Assembly (NCBI GenBank): GCA_024404195.1
Contig: JAKSQJ010000001.1
Location: 89,482-153,481, forward strand
Direction of reading: 5' to 3'
Source: Clostridia bacterium
Lineage (GTDB): Bacteria > Bacillota > Clostridia > Oscillospirales > Acutalibacteraceae
Length of the DNA stretch: 64,000 nucleotides
Shown here: piece after piece, positions 50,923 to 59,589 of the stretch
Position numbering within the stretch: position 1 is the stretch's first letter
Layout of the letters: each line of letters starts with the position of its first letter
Program-made: the position numbers and the translations under genes
Notes under the pieces: model-generated
Told to the model about the DNA's origin: nothing
Database searches by the model: none
What the model saw: only the letters and a program-made list of their open reading frames with translations

Positions 50923-51585
50923 ATGACAAAAATATATTTAGTTCGCCATTGTGAAGCGGTCGGAAATCAGATGCGGCTCTTTCAGGGCAGTATCAATACC
51001 GATATTACCGAGCTTGGCGGAAAGCAACTTGAATTTATAACCGAAAGATTTAAGGATATCCCTATTGACGCTATTTATACAAGTCCGCTTTTCAGAGCTC
51101 AAAAAACCGCCTTTGCCGTTATGGGCGACCGTTTTATGAATGTTAAAATTGAAAATGATTTAAGAGAAATAAATGCCGGTATTTATGACGGAAAGCCGTT
51201 TCTTGAAGCTTTTAACAGTAATAAGGAAATGGGCGATGCTTGGTATAACCATCCCGAAGATTTTGCTCCCGAGGGCGGCGAAAGAATGAGGGATGCTTAT
51301 GAGCGCATTTATAATGTTATAGTTAAAATTGCCGAAGAAAACCCCGATAAAACCGTTGCCGTTGCGCTTCACGGAGGCGTAATCCGTTGCCTTATGGCAA
51401 GGTTGCTTTTCGGAACTATTGAAAAACTAAACGATGTAACCTGGGCTGAAAATACCGCCGTTGCGCTGATAACTTACGAAAACGGCGAGTTTAATGTAGA
51501 GTTCAGAAACGATACTTCGCACTTACCCGAGGGATATTTGCCCGTTCGTAACCGTCTATCCTCATTTATGCAGAAGAAGCCGTAA
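50923..51585 (+). CDS. Histidine phosphatase family protein
   Basis: A 220-residue phosphoglycerate-mutase-like phosphatase. The catalytic motif is YLVRHCEAVGN (RHC rather than the common RHG, with the catalytic His kept), followed by YTSPLFRAQKTA (Arg), LREINAGIYDGKPF, and VALHGGVIRCLMARL (second His). It resembles broad-specificity phosphatases such as CobC/PhoE; the substrate is open. The ATG at 50923 follows AGGTGAT. The ruvX start follows the stop by two bases. Confidence 0.88.
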   Translation: MTKIYLVRHCEAVGNQMRLFQGSINTDITELGGKQLEFITERFKDIPIDAIYTSPLFRAQKTAFAVMGDRFMNVKIENDLREINAGIYDGKPFLEAFNSNKEMGDAWYNHPEDFAPEGGERMRDAYERIYNVIVKIAEENPDKTVAVALHGGVIRCLMARLLFGTIEKLNDVTWAENTAVALITYENGEFNVEFRNDTSHLPEGYLPVRNRLSSFMQKKP

Positions 51586-51587
51586 CT

Positions 51588-52118
51588 ATGGTAATAATGG
51601 GTATTGATTTAGGAATAGCGAGAACGGGTATTGCCGTTTCGGACGGCGGCGAAAAGTTCGCTTTTCCAAAAGATGTTATAAAAGAATATAATACTGAAAA
51701 GTTAATAACGAAAATTTGCGATAAGGCAAGGGAATATGAGGCAGGTCTTATCGTTGTCGGACTTCCAAAAAATATGGACGGCAGTTTAGGTGAAAGAGCG
51801 CAAACCTGCACCGAAATCGCCGAAAAAATAGGGGATATAAGCGGCATAGAAACCGTTTTGTATGATGAGCGGTGCACAACTATGGAAGCGTATAATCTTC
51901 TTGATATGAACGATACCTACGGTAAAAAACGCAAAGAAGCGGTAGATGCCGTTGCCGCAACGGTTATTTTGGAGGATTACCTGACTTACAGAAAAAACCG
52001 AAAGCTTTTTGATGCTCAAAAGGAAACTCTTGATACATTTTTGTCAACAAAGGCGATATCAAAGGAGCAATACGACAAAAGCTTAAACGGTCTTAAAGAA
52101 AAAATGAATATAAAATAA
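51588..52118 (+). CDS. ruvX: Holliday junction resolvase-like RuvX (YqgF)
   Basis: YqgF/RuvX is an RNase-H-fold nuclease involved in 16S rRNA 5'-end processing or Holliday junction resolution. The 176-residue protein has MGIDLGIARTGIAVSD with the first catalytic Asp, LIVVGLPKNMDGSLGERA, the DERCTTMEA motif, and VDAVAATVILEDYL with the last Asp. It is about 35 residues longer than usual at the C-terminus (a charged helical extension). Start ATG at 51588 is taken; the ATG at 51597 directly before GIDLG is also possible. Confidence 0.88.
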   Translation: MVIMGIDLGIARTGIAVSDGGEKFAFPKDVIKEYNTEKLITKICDKAREYEAGLIVVGLPKNMDGSLGERAQTCTEIAEKIGDISGIETVLYDERCTTMEAYNLLDMNDTYGKKRKEAVDAVAATVILEDYLTYRKNRKLFDAQKETLDTFLSTKAISKEQYDKSLNGLKEKMNIK

Positions 52119-52121
52119 AAA

Positions 52122-52156
52122 AGTGCTGTGTAAAATATACACAGCACTAAATTTTT
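52122..52156. terminator. Bidirectional terminator between ruvX and dapB
   Basis: Eleven-base stem AGTGCTGTGTA/TACACAGCACT with a five-base loop, T-rich on both sides. It lies just after both convergent stop codons. Confidence 0.9.
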
Positions 52157-52163
52157 TGAAAAA

Positions 52164-52916
52164 TTAAAGATTTAAAACATCGTTCATATCAAAAAGTCCG
52201 ACATCTTTTTTTGCAATAAACGAAGCGGCTCTTAAAGCGCCCATGGCAAAAACCTCTTTTGAAAAAGCGGTGTGCGAAAGGGTGATAACCTCGTCATTTC
52301 CGGCGAAAATAACATCATGCTCGCCGACGATTGTTCCGCCACGGACCGAATGAATACCGATTTCGTTTTTAGGCCTTTTTTCTCGCTTTGAATGGCGGTC
52401 ATATTCATAATTGAATTTATCATTTGCAACCGAATTTACGGCATTTGCAAGCATCAAAGCCGTTCCCGAAGGCGCATCCAACTTTTGATTATGATGTTTT
52501 TCAATTATTTCAACATCAAAATCATCTCCTAAAACCGAATATGCCTTCTTAACAAGAGAACATAAAAGATTAACACCGAGCGACATATTAGCAGTAAAGA
52601 AAATCGGGATAATTTCGGCGGTTTTCTTTATTTTTGCGATTTGCTCGTTTGAGTAACCCGTTGTAGCAAGAACACAGGCGGTTTTATTCTTAACGGCAAA
52701 CTCCAAAATACCGTCAAGAAGCGACGGGTTTGAAAAATCAACTATAACATCGGGGGCAGTTTCAACCTCGCCGAAATTTGCGTAAATAGGGAAGTCGGCA
52801 CCGTAATTAAAACGGTCAACACCGCATAAAACCTCAATATTTTCGTTATTTTTGCATTGTTCTGCAATTTTCTTTCCAACATGACCGGAAGCGCCGGAAA
52901 TAAGTATTTTTAACAT
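52164..52916 (-). CDS. dapB: 4-hydroxy-tetrahydrodipicolinate reductase
   Basis: DapB catalyses the NAD(P)H-dependent step after DapA in lysine/diaminopimelate synthesis. The 250-residue protein has the Rossmann motif ISGASGHVGKKI, VIVDFSNPSLL, TTGYSNEQ, EIIEKHHNQKLDAPSGTA (the substrate-binding DapB signature with catalytic His and Lys), and GIHSVRGG. GAGG precedes the ATG. It is the third gene of asd-dapA-dapB. Confidence 0.96.
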   Translation of the reverse strand: MLKILISGASGHVGKKIAEQCKNNENIEVLCGVDRFNYGADFPIYANFGEVETAPDVIVDFSNPSLLDGILEFAVKNKTACVLATTGYSNEQIAKIKKTAEIIPIFFTANMSLGVNLLCSLVKKAYSVLGDDFDVEIIEKHHNQKLDAPSGTALMLANAVNSVANDKFNYEYDRHSKREKRPKNEIGIHSVRGGTIVGEHDVIFAGNDEVITLSHTAFSKEVFAMGALRAASFIAKKDVGLFDMNDVLNL

Positions 52917-52931
52917 CTTTTTATCCTCTTT

Positions 52932-53822
52932 TTAGAATTTTAATCCCATTTCTTTAAGCTTTGATTTTATGAGTTCAATGTTTTTATCGCTTGTCGGATA
53001 AAGCGGAAGACGAAGCGGTCCGACATTCAACCCTAAAATATTCATTGCCTCTTTAACGGGGATGGGGTTAACATCGCAAAACATCGCATTCATAATGCCG
53101 ATGGCTTTAACCTGCATTTCGGTTGCTTTTTGCTTGTCGCCGTGAAGATAATTATAGCATAATTCGTGCATATAGGTAGGCATAATGTTTGATAAAACCG
53201 AAATAACACCAATTCCGCCAACCGACATAATGGGAACTGTCTGGTCATCGTTACCCGAATAAATATCCAAATCGTCACCGCAAAGATATTTTGTTTCGGC
53301 AACGCTTGAAAGGTCGCCGTTTGCTTCCTTTACCGCAACGATGTTTTGATGCTTTGAAAGCTCTTTATATGTTTCGGGTTTAATGGTCATTCCCGTTCTT
53401 GACGGAACATTATAAAGTATAATCGGCTTATTAACCCTGTCTGCTATGTAGTTATAATGCGCTATAAGACCGTTTTGAGATGTCTTATTGTAGTAAGGTG
53501 TCGTCATTAAAAAAGCGTCTGCACCGGCTTTTTCGGCGTCCTCGCAAAGCTCAACGGAATAAACGGTATCGTTGCTTCCCGTTCCTGCAATAATCGGAAC
53601 TCTCTTGTTTGCGGCGGCAACGGCAACCTCAATAACCTTAACATGCTCATCATAGCGAAGTGTGGCTTTTTCACCCGTTGTTCCGCAAATAACAAGCGCA
53701 TCAACTCCGCCTTCAATTTGCTCATTAACAAGCGATTTAAGACGGTCGTAGTTTACCGTAGTATCGTCATTCATTGGTGTAACAAGGGCTGTTGCAACGC
53801 CTTCAAAAATTTTGTTTTTCAT
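52932..53822 (-). CDS. dapA: 4-hydroxy-tetrahydrodipicolinate synthase
   Basis: DapA condenses aspartate semialdehyde with pyruvate. The 296-residue TIM barrel has CGTTGEKATL, GTGSNDT, TPYYNKTSQNGL (with the catalytic Tyr), LYNVPSRTG and VAVKEANGD (Schiff-base Lys). Length is standard. TTGGAGG stands ten bases before the ATG. It lies between asd and dapB on the same transcript. Confidence 0.97.
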   Translation of the reverse strand: MKNKIFEGVATALVTPMNDDTTVNYDRLKSLVNEQIEGGVDALVICGTTGEKATLRYDEHVKVIEVAVAAANKRVPIIAGTGSNDTVYSVELCEDAEKAGADAFLMTTPYYNKTSQNGLIAHYNYIADRVNKPIILYNVPSRTGMTIKPETYKELSKHQNIVAVKEANGDLSSVAETKYLCGDDLDIYSGNDDQTVPIMSVGGIGVISVLSNIMPTYMHELCYNYLHGDKQKATEMQVKAIGIMNAMFCDVNPIPVKEAMNILGLNVGPLRLPLYPTSDKNIELIKSKLKEMGLKF

Positions 53823-53856
53823 AAAACTACCTCCAATGAAAGTATATTATGCTTAT

Positions 53857-54939
53857 TTAGTCAAAATAACCCTTTGCCGCAAGAAGCTCGGCAAGTAAAA
53901 CTCCGCCGCCGGCGGCACCTCGCAGGGTGTTATGAGAAAGGCAAACAAATTTGTAGTCATACTGACTGTCCTCACGGAGCCGTCCGCAGGAAATAGCCAT
54001 ACCGCCCTCTAAATCACGGTTGAGTTTTGTTTGCGGCATATTGTCTTCTTCAAAATAATTAAGGAACTGTTTAGGCGCATGGGGAAGCTCAAGAGCTTGC
54101 GGCTCACCGCTAAAGTTTTTCCAAACTTCCTTAATTTGCTCTTCGGTCGGCTTATTCTTAAAGGTTACGAAAACGGCAGCCATGTGACCGTCCGAAACGG
54201 GAACACGAAGACATTGAGCGGTGAATTTCGGGCTTGTTGCCGGAACGATTTTACCGTCCTTAATTTCACCCCATATTTTAAGCGGCTCGCATTCGCTTTT
54301 TTCTTCTTCTCCGCCGATATAGGGGATAACATTATCTATCATTTCGGGCCAACGCTCAAAGGTTTTACCTGCGCCGGAAATTGCCTGATATGTGCAAACA
54401 AGAACCTTTTCTACACCGAATTTTTCGTCTAACGGATAAAGAGCGGGAACATAACTTTGAAGTGAGCAGTTTGATTTAACCGCAATAAAGCCCTTTTTAG
54501 TGCCGAGTCGCTTTCTTTGTGCCTCAATAATTTTTATATGGTCGGAGTTAAGCTCGGGAATAACCATAGGAACATCGGGGGTCTTTCTGTTTGCGCTGTT
54601 GTTTGAAATAACGGGACATTCTTTTTTGGCATACATTTCTTCAAGAGCCAAAATCTCATCCTTTTTCATATCAACGGCACAAAAAACAAAGTCAACCTTG
54701 CTTACAACCGTATCAATATCTGCGGTGGCATCGTAAACCATCAAATCTTTAAGATTTTCGGGCATTTCGTCCTTCATAGCCCATCTTGCGCCAACGGCTT
54801 CTTTATAGGTTTTTCCGGCACTTCTGCTGCTTGCTGCCAAAGCCGTAACGGTAAACCAAGGATGGTCGGCAAGAAGTAACGCAAACCTTTGACCTACCAT
54901 ACCGGTAGCACCGATAATTCCAACATTAAATTTCTTCAT
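53857..54939 (-). CDS. asd: Aspartate-semialdehyde dehydrogenase
   Basis: Asd reduces aspartyl phosphate to aspartate semialdehyde, the branch point to lysine, threonine and methionine. The 360-residue protein begins VGIIGATGMVGQRFALLL, and has SNNSANRKTPDVPMVIPELN, VKSNCSLQSYVPAL with the active-site Cys, and HMAAVFVTFKNKP. The SNCSLQ wording and size place it in the archaeal/fungal-like Asd group found in some Firmicutes. The ATG at 54939 is set by family alignment; GAGGG stands upstream. It leads the asd-dapA-dapB operon. Confidence 0.95.
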   Translation of the reverse strand: MKKFNVGIIGATGMVGQRFALLLADHPWFTVTALAASSRSAGKTYKEAVGARWAMKDEMPENLKDLMVYDATADIDTVVSKVDFVFCAVDMKKDEILALEEMYAKKECPVISNNSANRKTPDVPMVIPELNSDHIKIIEAQRKRLGTKKGFIAVKSNCSLQSYVPALYPLDEKFGVEKVLVCTYQAISGAGKTFERWPEMIDNVIPYIGGEEEKSECEPLKIWGEIKDGKIVPATSPKFTAQCLRVPVSDGHMAAVFVTFKNKPTEEQIKEVWKNFSGEPQALELPHAPKQFLNYFEEDNMPQTKLNRDLEGGMAISCGRLREDSQYDYKFVCLSHNTLRGAAGGGVLLAELLAAKGYFD

Positions 54940-55001
54940 CAAAAAACACCCTCTAAGGAAAATAAAAATTATATTTGCACTTTTGTTACAAATTATATAT
55001 A

Positions 55002-55030
55002 ATAATAACAAAATATATTACATTTGTCAA
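55002..55030 (-). promoter_or_regulatory. Promoter for asd-dapA-dapB
   Basis: Minus strand: perfect -35 TTGACA (55030-55025), 17-base spacer, -10 TATTAT (55007-55002), with a second AT-rich -10-like element just downstream. No lysine riboswitch is visible in the leader. Confidence 0.75.
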
Positions 55031-55061
55031 TTTTTTATTAAAGGAATGTTAGCAAAAAACA

Positions 55062-56084
55062 ATGAAAACAAGCGACTTTTTTTATAATTTGCCCGAAGAA
55101 CTTATTGCACAAACACCAATTGAGCCGAGAGATGCTTCACGGCTTCTTTTGCTCAACAAAAAATCGGGCGAAGTCCATCATAAAATTTTTAAGGATTTAA
55201 CCGATTATTTGGGCGAGGGTGACTGCCTTGTTCTTAATAACACCCGTGTTCTTCCTGCCCGACTTTACGGCACAAGGGAAGATACTGGCGCCGTTGTTGA
55301 ATTTGTGTTGCTTAAACAAAAGGATTTGCTTACTTGGGAAGTGTTGGCAGGACCGGGCAAAAAGGCAAAAACGGGACATAAGTTTACTTTTTCCGAAGAC
55401 CTATCCTGCGAGGTTATAGATGTTTTGGATGACGGTAACAGAATTATCAAGTTTACTTGTAACGGTGAATTTTTCAGTGTTCTTGATAAAGTAGGTCAAA
55501 TGCCTTTACCGCCATACATAAAGGAAAAATTAAAAGATAAAGAACGCTATCAAACGGTATATTCAAAGGAATTGGGCTCCGCCGCCGCACCGACGGCAGG
55601 ACTTCATTTTACAAATGAAATGTTGGAAAAATTAAAAAATAAAGGCGTAAAGGTTTGCTATGTAACGCTTCATGTCGGACTCGGAACATTCAGACCCGTT
55701 AAGGTTGACAATATTGAAGAACATCATATGCATACGGAACACTATTCAATTTCCCGTGAGACCGCCCAAACAATAAATGATACAAAAGCGGCAGGAGGCA
55801 GGGTAATATGCGTCGGAACAACATCCTGCCGAACGGTTGAGAGCGCAATGCAAAAGTTCGGTGAAATAAAAGAATGCAGTGATGATACGGGAATATTCAT
55901 TTATCCCGGATATGAATTTAAATGTATGGATGCGCTGATAACCAATTTCCATTTGCCCGAAAGCACACTTATTATGCTCGTTTCGGCTTTTGCAGGGTAT
56001 GAAAATACAATGAATGCATATAAAATCGCCGTTAACGAAAGATATAGGTTTTTCTCATTCGGCGATGCAATGTTTATTAGTTAA
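55062..56084 (+). CDS. queA: tRNA preQ1(34) S-adenosylmethionine ribosyltransferase-isomerase
   Basis: QueA adds the ribosyl moiety of SAM to preQ1-modified tRNA, the penultimate step to queuosine. The 340-residue protein begins [21 protein letters not shown] and has [44 protein letters not shown] and [17 protein letters not shown], all family signatures. The ATG at 55062 lacks a close Shine-Dalgarno; AAAGGA stands 16 bases upstream. It is followed after nine bases by tgt, its pathway partner. Confidence 0.97.
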   Translation: MKTSDFFYNLPEELIAQTPIEPRDASRLLLLNKKSGEVHHKIFKDLTDYLGEGDCLVLNNTRVLPARLYGTREDTGAVVEFVLLKQKDLLTWEVLAGPGKKAKTGHKFTFSEDLSCEVIDVLDDGNRIIKFTCNGEFFSVLDKVGQMPLPPYIKEKLKDKERYQTVYSKELGSAAAPTAGLHFTNEMLEKLKNKGVKVCYVTLHVGLGTFRPVKVDNIEEHHMHTEHYSISRETAQTINDTKAAGGRVICVGTTSCRTVESAMQKFGEIKECSDDTGIFIYPGYEFKCMDALITNFHLPESTLIMLVSAFAGYENTMNAYKIAVNERYRFFSFGDAMFIS

Positions 56085-56093
56085 GGAGAAAAA

Positions 56094-57224
56094 ATGTATA
56101 AACTTTTAAAGGACGATAAGGGTGCCCGTAGAGGCGAATTTGTTACGAATAGGGGAACTGTCCAAACCCCGGCATTTATGAATGTTGCAACCGCCGGTGC
56201 CATAAAGGGTGCCGTTTCCGCCGAGGACCTTAAAACTCTCGGCTGTCAGGTTATGCTTTCAAATACATATCATCTTCATGTCCGTCCGGGCGATGATGTT
56301 ATAAAGAAATGCGGAGGACTCCATACCTTTTCAACTTGGGACGGACCTATTCTTACAGATAGCGGCGGCTTTCAGGTCTTTTCTCTTGCGAGTCTTCGCC
56401 ATATTGACGAGGAGGGTGTAACCTTCCATAGCCATGTTGACGGCAGGAAGATATTTATGGGTCCTGAGGAAAGTATGCAAATTCAGTCAAACCTGGGCTC
56501 AACTATCGCAATGGCTTTTGACGAATGTGTTGAGAACCCTGCCGAATACGGTTACGCAAAGGATTCCTGCAAAAGAACAACCCGTTGGCTTGTTCGCTGT
56601 AAGGATAAAATTAAAGAGTTAAATTCGCTTGAAACCACCATAAATAAAGAGCAAATGCTTTTTGGAATAAATCAGGGTTGCACCTATAACGATTTAAGAA
56701 TAGAGCATATGAAAGAAATTGCCGATTTAGACCTTGACGGTTATGCAATAGGCGGTCTTGCGGTAGGGGAAGAAACAGATGTTATGTATGATGTTATTGA
56801 GCATGTAACCCCCGTTATGCCAAAGGGTAAAATCCGCTATTTGATGGGTGTCGGAACGCCGGTCAACATTCTTAATGCCGTCCAAAGGGGAATAGACCTT
56901 TTTGACTGCGTTATGCCGAGCCGTAACGCAAGACACGGGCATTTGTTCACCTCAAAGGGCATTATAAACATCAACAACAATAAGTATGAATACGATATGA
57001 CGCCGATTGATGAAAACTGCGGTTGCCCTGTTTGTGCAAGATACAGTAAGGCATATATAAGACACCTTCTTAAAAGCAGCGAAATGCTTTCCCAGCGCCT
57101 TCTTGTTATGCATAATCTTTGGTTTTATAATCATCTTATGGAGGATATAAGAAAAGCAATAGACGAAGATAGATTTTTAGAATTCAAGAAAGAAAAAGAA
57201 GAAATTTACGGTAAAAGAATTTAG
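56094..57224 (+). CDS. tgt: Queuine/preQ1 tRNA-guanine transglycosylase
   Basis: Tgt exchanges G34 of GUN-anticodon tRNAs for preQ1. The 376-residue TIM barrel has TPAFMNVATAGAIKG, SNTYHLHVRPG, ILTDSGGFQVFSL (catalytic Asp), GGLAVGEE, LFDCVMPSRNARHG (second Asp), and the zinc motif CGCPVC with later Cys/His. Length matches bacterial Tgt. AAGGAG precedes the ATG. Together with queA it forms a queuosine operon ended by a terminator. Confidence 0.97.
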   Translation: MYKLLKDDKGARRGEFVTNRGTVQTPAFMNVATAGAIKGAVSAEDLKTLGCQVMLSNTYHLHVRPGDDVIKKCGGLHTFSTWDGPILTDSGGFQVFSLASLRHIDEEGVTFHSHVDGRKIFMGPEESMQIQSNLGSTIAMAFDECVENPAEYGYAKDSCKRTTRWLVRCKDKIKELNSLETTINKEQMLFGINQGCTYNDLRIEHMKEIADLDLDGYAIGGLAVGEETDVMYDVIEHVTPVMPKGKIRYLMGVGTPVNILNAVQRGIDLFDCVMPSRNARHGHLFTSKGIININNNKYEYDMTPIDENCGCPVCARYSKAYIRHLLKSSEMLSQRLLVMHNLWFYNHLMEDIRKAIDEDRFLEFKKEKEEIYGKRI

Positions 57225-57230
57225 TTTAAA

Positions 57231-57259
57231 AAGGAGGTCGCAAGACCTCCTTAATTTAT
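57231..57259 (+). terminator. Terminator of queA-tgt
   Basis: AAGGAGGTC/GACCTCCTT with a four-base loop, then TAATTTATT, six bases after the tgt stop. Confidence 0.85.
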
Positions 57260-57279
57260 TAACATTAACATTTACATTA

Positions 57280-57310
57280 GGTTGTTTTTTGGTTGTTTTT
57301 TGGTTGTTTT
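57280..57310 (+). repeat. Tandem GGTTGTTTTTT repeat
   Basis: Two full and one partial copy of an 11-base unit between the tgt terminator and the nrdR promoter. This 230-base gap holds nothing else apart from those two elements. Confidence 0.85.
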
Positions 57311-57386
57311 ATAAGATTGTTTATCAAATCATTAAAAAAGATTATAAAAAACAAAGTGATTTGCCGAAAAAACGACACATTTTTTC

Positions 57387-57415
57387 TTGAAATTTACTAT
57401 ATATTGTGCTATAAT
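57387..57415 (+). promoter_or_regulatory. nrdR promoter with embedded NrdR-box-like site
   Basis: -35 TTGAAA (57387-57392), 17-base spacer and perfect -10 TATAAT (57410-57415), with extended TG. The spacer TTACTATATATTGTGC (57394-57409) matches the NrdR box consensus ACAC(A/T)ATATA(T)TGTGT at about 13 of 16 positions. Confidence 0.65.
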
Positions 57416-57455
57416 AAATCAGTATTTATAAATTTACACGACAGGTGGTAATTCT

Positions 57456-57914
57456 ATGAAATGTCCGTATTGCGCTTACGAAGAAAGTAAGGTTATTGAT
57501 TCAAGACCGACAGACGAGGGCGAAAAAATCCGCAGAAGAAGAGAATGTCTAAAATGCGGGAAGCGTTTCACTACTTATGAAATGATTGAATGTTTGCCGA
57601 TAATCGTCATTAAAAGGGACCGTTCCCGTGAGCAATTTAACCGTGAAAAGCTTATGAACGGTATGCTTCGTGCCTGCGAAAAGCGACCGGTATCTATTGA
57701 TATGCTTGAAAAGGCGATAGACGAAATTGAAGCCACCATTCAAAATTCTCTTGACAGAGAGGTTTCAAGCGAAAAAATCGGCGAGCTCGCAATGGAAAAA
57801 TTAAAGGATATTGATGAGGTTGCCTATGTTCGCTTTGCCTCGGTTTACCGTCAGTTTAAGGATATAAGCAACTTTATGGGTGAGCTTGAAAAACTAATCA
57901 ATAAAAGCAAATAA
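57456..57914 (+). CDS. nrdR: Transcriptional repressor NrdR
   Basis: NrdR represses ribonucleotide reductase genes depending on bound ATP or dATP. The 152-residue protein has the N-terminal zinc ribbon (CPYC...CLKCGKRF), the [17 protein letters not shown] linker, and an ATP-cone ([38 protein letters not shown]). Length and motifs are standard. AGGTGG precedes the ATG. No nrd genes lie in the window; a box in its own promoter suggests autoregulation. Confidence 0.97.
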   Translation: MKCPYCAYEESKVIDSRPTDEGEKIRRRRECLKCGKRFTTYEMIECLPIIVIKRDRSREQFNREKLMNGMLRACEKRPVSIDMLEKAIDEIEATIQNSLDREVSSEKIGELAMEKLKDIDEVAYVRFASVYRQFKDISNFMGELEKLINKSK

Positions 57915-57927
57915 TTTGGAGACAAAA

Positions 57928-59589
57928 ATGAACGATAATGAACTTATGGCGGAGTTATTACTGCCCGATATTGATAAAACCCCCGAATACTATGAAAATA
58001 TGTTTCCTCAAAGGGACTTAAAAGAGGGAGCAAGGGTAACAAGAGTAGCGCCGAGCCCTACGGGATATTTGCATTTGGGCACTCTTTTTACCTCGCTTGT
58101 CAACAGAATTACAGCAACAAGCTCTGAAGGTATTTTCTTTACGAGAATTGAGGATACCGATAAGAAGCGAGAGGTTGAGGGCGGAATTGAGAATATAATT
58201 GACGGTCTTAACCGTTTCGGCATTACCATTGATGAGGGTTTTATAAGCGGCACCGAGGAAAAGGGTGTTTACGGACCTTATCAGCAGTCAAAACGAGCCG
58301 AGATTTACCAAACCTATGTTAAAGACCTTATTAAAAGGGGACTTGCTTACCCTTGCTTTTGCACCGCCGAAGAACTTGAAGCAGTCAGAAACATTCAAGA
58401 GCAAAATAAGATAAGAACAGGTTACCACGGCGAATATGCCAAGCATAGAAATATAACATACAGCGAGGCAAAGGCGCTTATAGACGAGGGAAAACCCTTT
58501 GTTGTCCGTTTGCGTTCGCAGGGTAACGAAGAAAACAAGATTATTTTTGAAGATATGATAAAGGGAAAAATTGAGATGCCTCAAAATGACGAGGACTTTG
58601 TTTTGCTTAAATCGGACGGTATTCCTACTTATCATTTTGCCCATGCAATAGATGACCACCTTATGCATACAACCCATGTTATGCGAGGCGATGAGTGGAT
58701 TTCTTCAACACCTAAACATATTGAACTATTTAAGCTTTTGGGCTTTAAGGTGCCGAAATACGCCCATGTTTCGCCGATTATGAAGCTTGACAGCGAAACG
58801 GGCGCAAAACGGAAAATTTCCAAGCGAAAGGACCCCGAAGCCGCCGTTCATTTCTTTATTGAAGAGGGCTATGAACCTATATCGGTTGTTGAATACTTAA
58901 TGACTATTGCCGCCTCCGATTTTGAGGACTGGCGACGGGCAAATCCCGATGCCGATTACCGAACATTTAAGTTTAACCTTAAAAAAATGTCGGTTTCCGG
59001 CGCATTGTTTGACAATGTTAAGTTAAACGATGTAAGTAAAATTCATATTTCAAAGTTAAATTCTTCTGAGGTTTACGATAAAGTTACCGCTTGGGCAAAA
59101 GAGTTTGATAGTGATTTTTATAATATTTTAACAAAGGATGCCGACTATACAAAAAAGGTTTACGCCATTGATAGAGACGGTGCTCCAAAACCCCGTAAAG
59201 ATATTGCAAAATGGAATGAGATCAAGGACTTTTATTCTTATATGTTTACAGAACTTTTTGTTCCTTGCTACGAGATGCCCGAAAATCTTAAAAATGACGA
59301 TATGAAGGCATTTTTGAAGGAATATATAACGGTTTATGACGAAAACGATGACCGTCAGGAATGGTTTAATAAGATAAAAGAACTTGCCCCGAAATTCGGT
59401 TTTGCCGCCGATACAAAGGAATATAAAGCAAATCCCGATGCCTTTAAGGGCAGCGCCGGAGATTTAAGCACCGTTCTTCGTATTTCGGTTACCGGCAGAA
59501 GAAACACCCCCGACCTTTGCAGTATTATGCAGGTTTTGGGCAGGGAAGAAGTTTTAAGAAGAATAAACAATGCGATAGAGGTCTTATAA
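57928..59589 (+). CDS. gltX: Glutamyl-tRNA synthetase
   Basis: Class-I synthetase charging tRNA-Glu. The 553-residue protein has RVAPSPTGYLHLGTL (HIGH-like HLGT), FFTRIEDTD, YPCFCTAEEL and the KMSKS loop KISKRKDPEA. It is about 70 residues longer than the common ~485-residue GltX, mainly in the C-terminal anticodon part, and resembles the longer form typical of Clostridia. The ATG at 57928 has GGAGACAA upstream. The stop overlaps the glnS start. Since GlnRS is present next door, this GluRS need not be non-discriminating. Confidence 0.94.
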   Translation: MNDNELMAELLLPDIDKTPEYYENMFPQRDLKEGARVTRVAPSPTGYLHLGTLFTSLVNRITATSSEGIFFTRIEDTDKKREVEGGIENIIDGLNRFGITIDEGFISGTEEKGVYGPYQQSKRAEIYQTYVKDLIKRGLAYPCFCTAEELEAVRNIQEQNKIRTGYHGEYAKHRNITYSEAKALIDEGKPFVVRLRSQGNEENKIIFEDMIKGKIEMPQNDEDFVLLKSDGIPTYHFAHAIDDHLMHTTHVMRGDEWISSTPKHIELFKLLGFKVPKYAHVSPIMKLDSETGAKRKISKRKDPEAAVHFFIEEGYEPISVVEYLMTIAASDFEDWRRANPDADYRTFKFNLKKMSVSGALFDNVKLNDVSKIHISKLNSSEVYDKVTAWAKEFDSDFYNILTKDADYTKKVYAIDRDGAPKPRKDIAKWNEIKDFYSYMFTELFVPCYEMPENLKNDDMKAFLKEYITVYDENDDRQEWFNKIKELAPKFGFAADTKEYKANPDAFKGSAGDLSTVLRISVTGRRNTPDLCSIMQVLGREEVLRRINNAIEVL

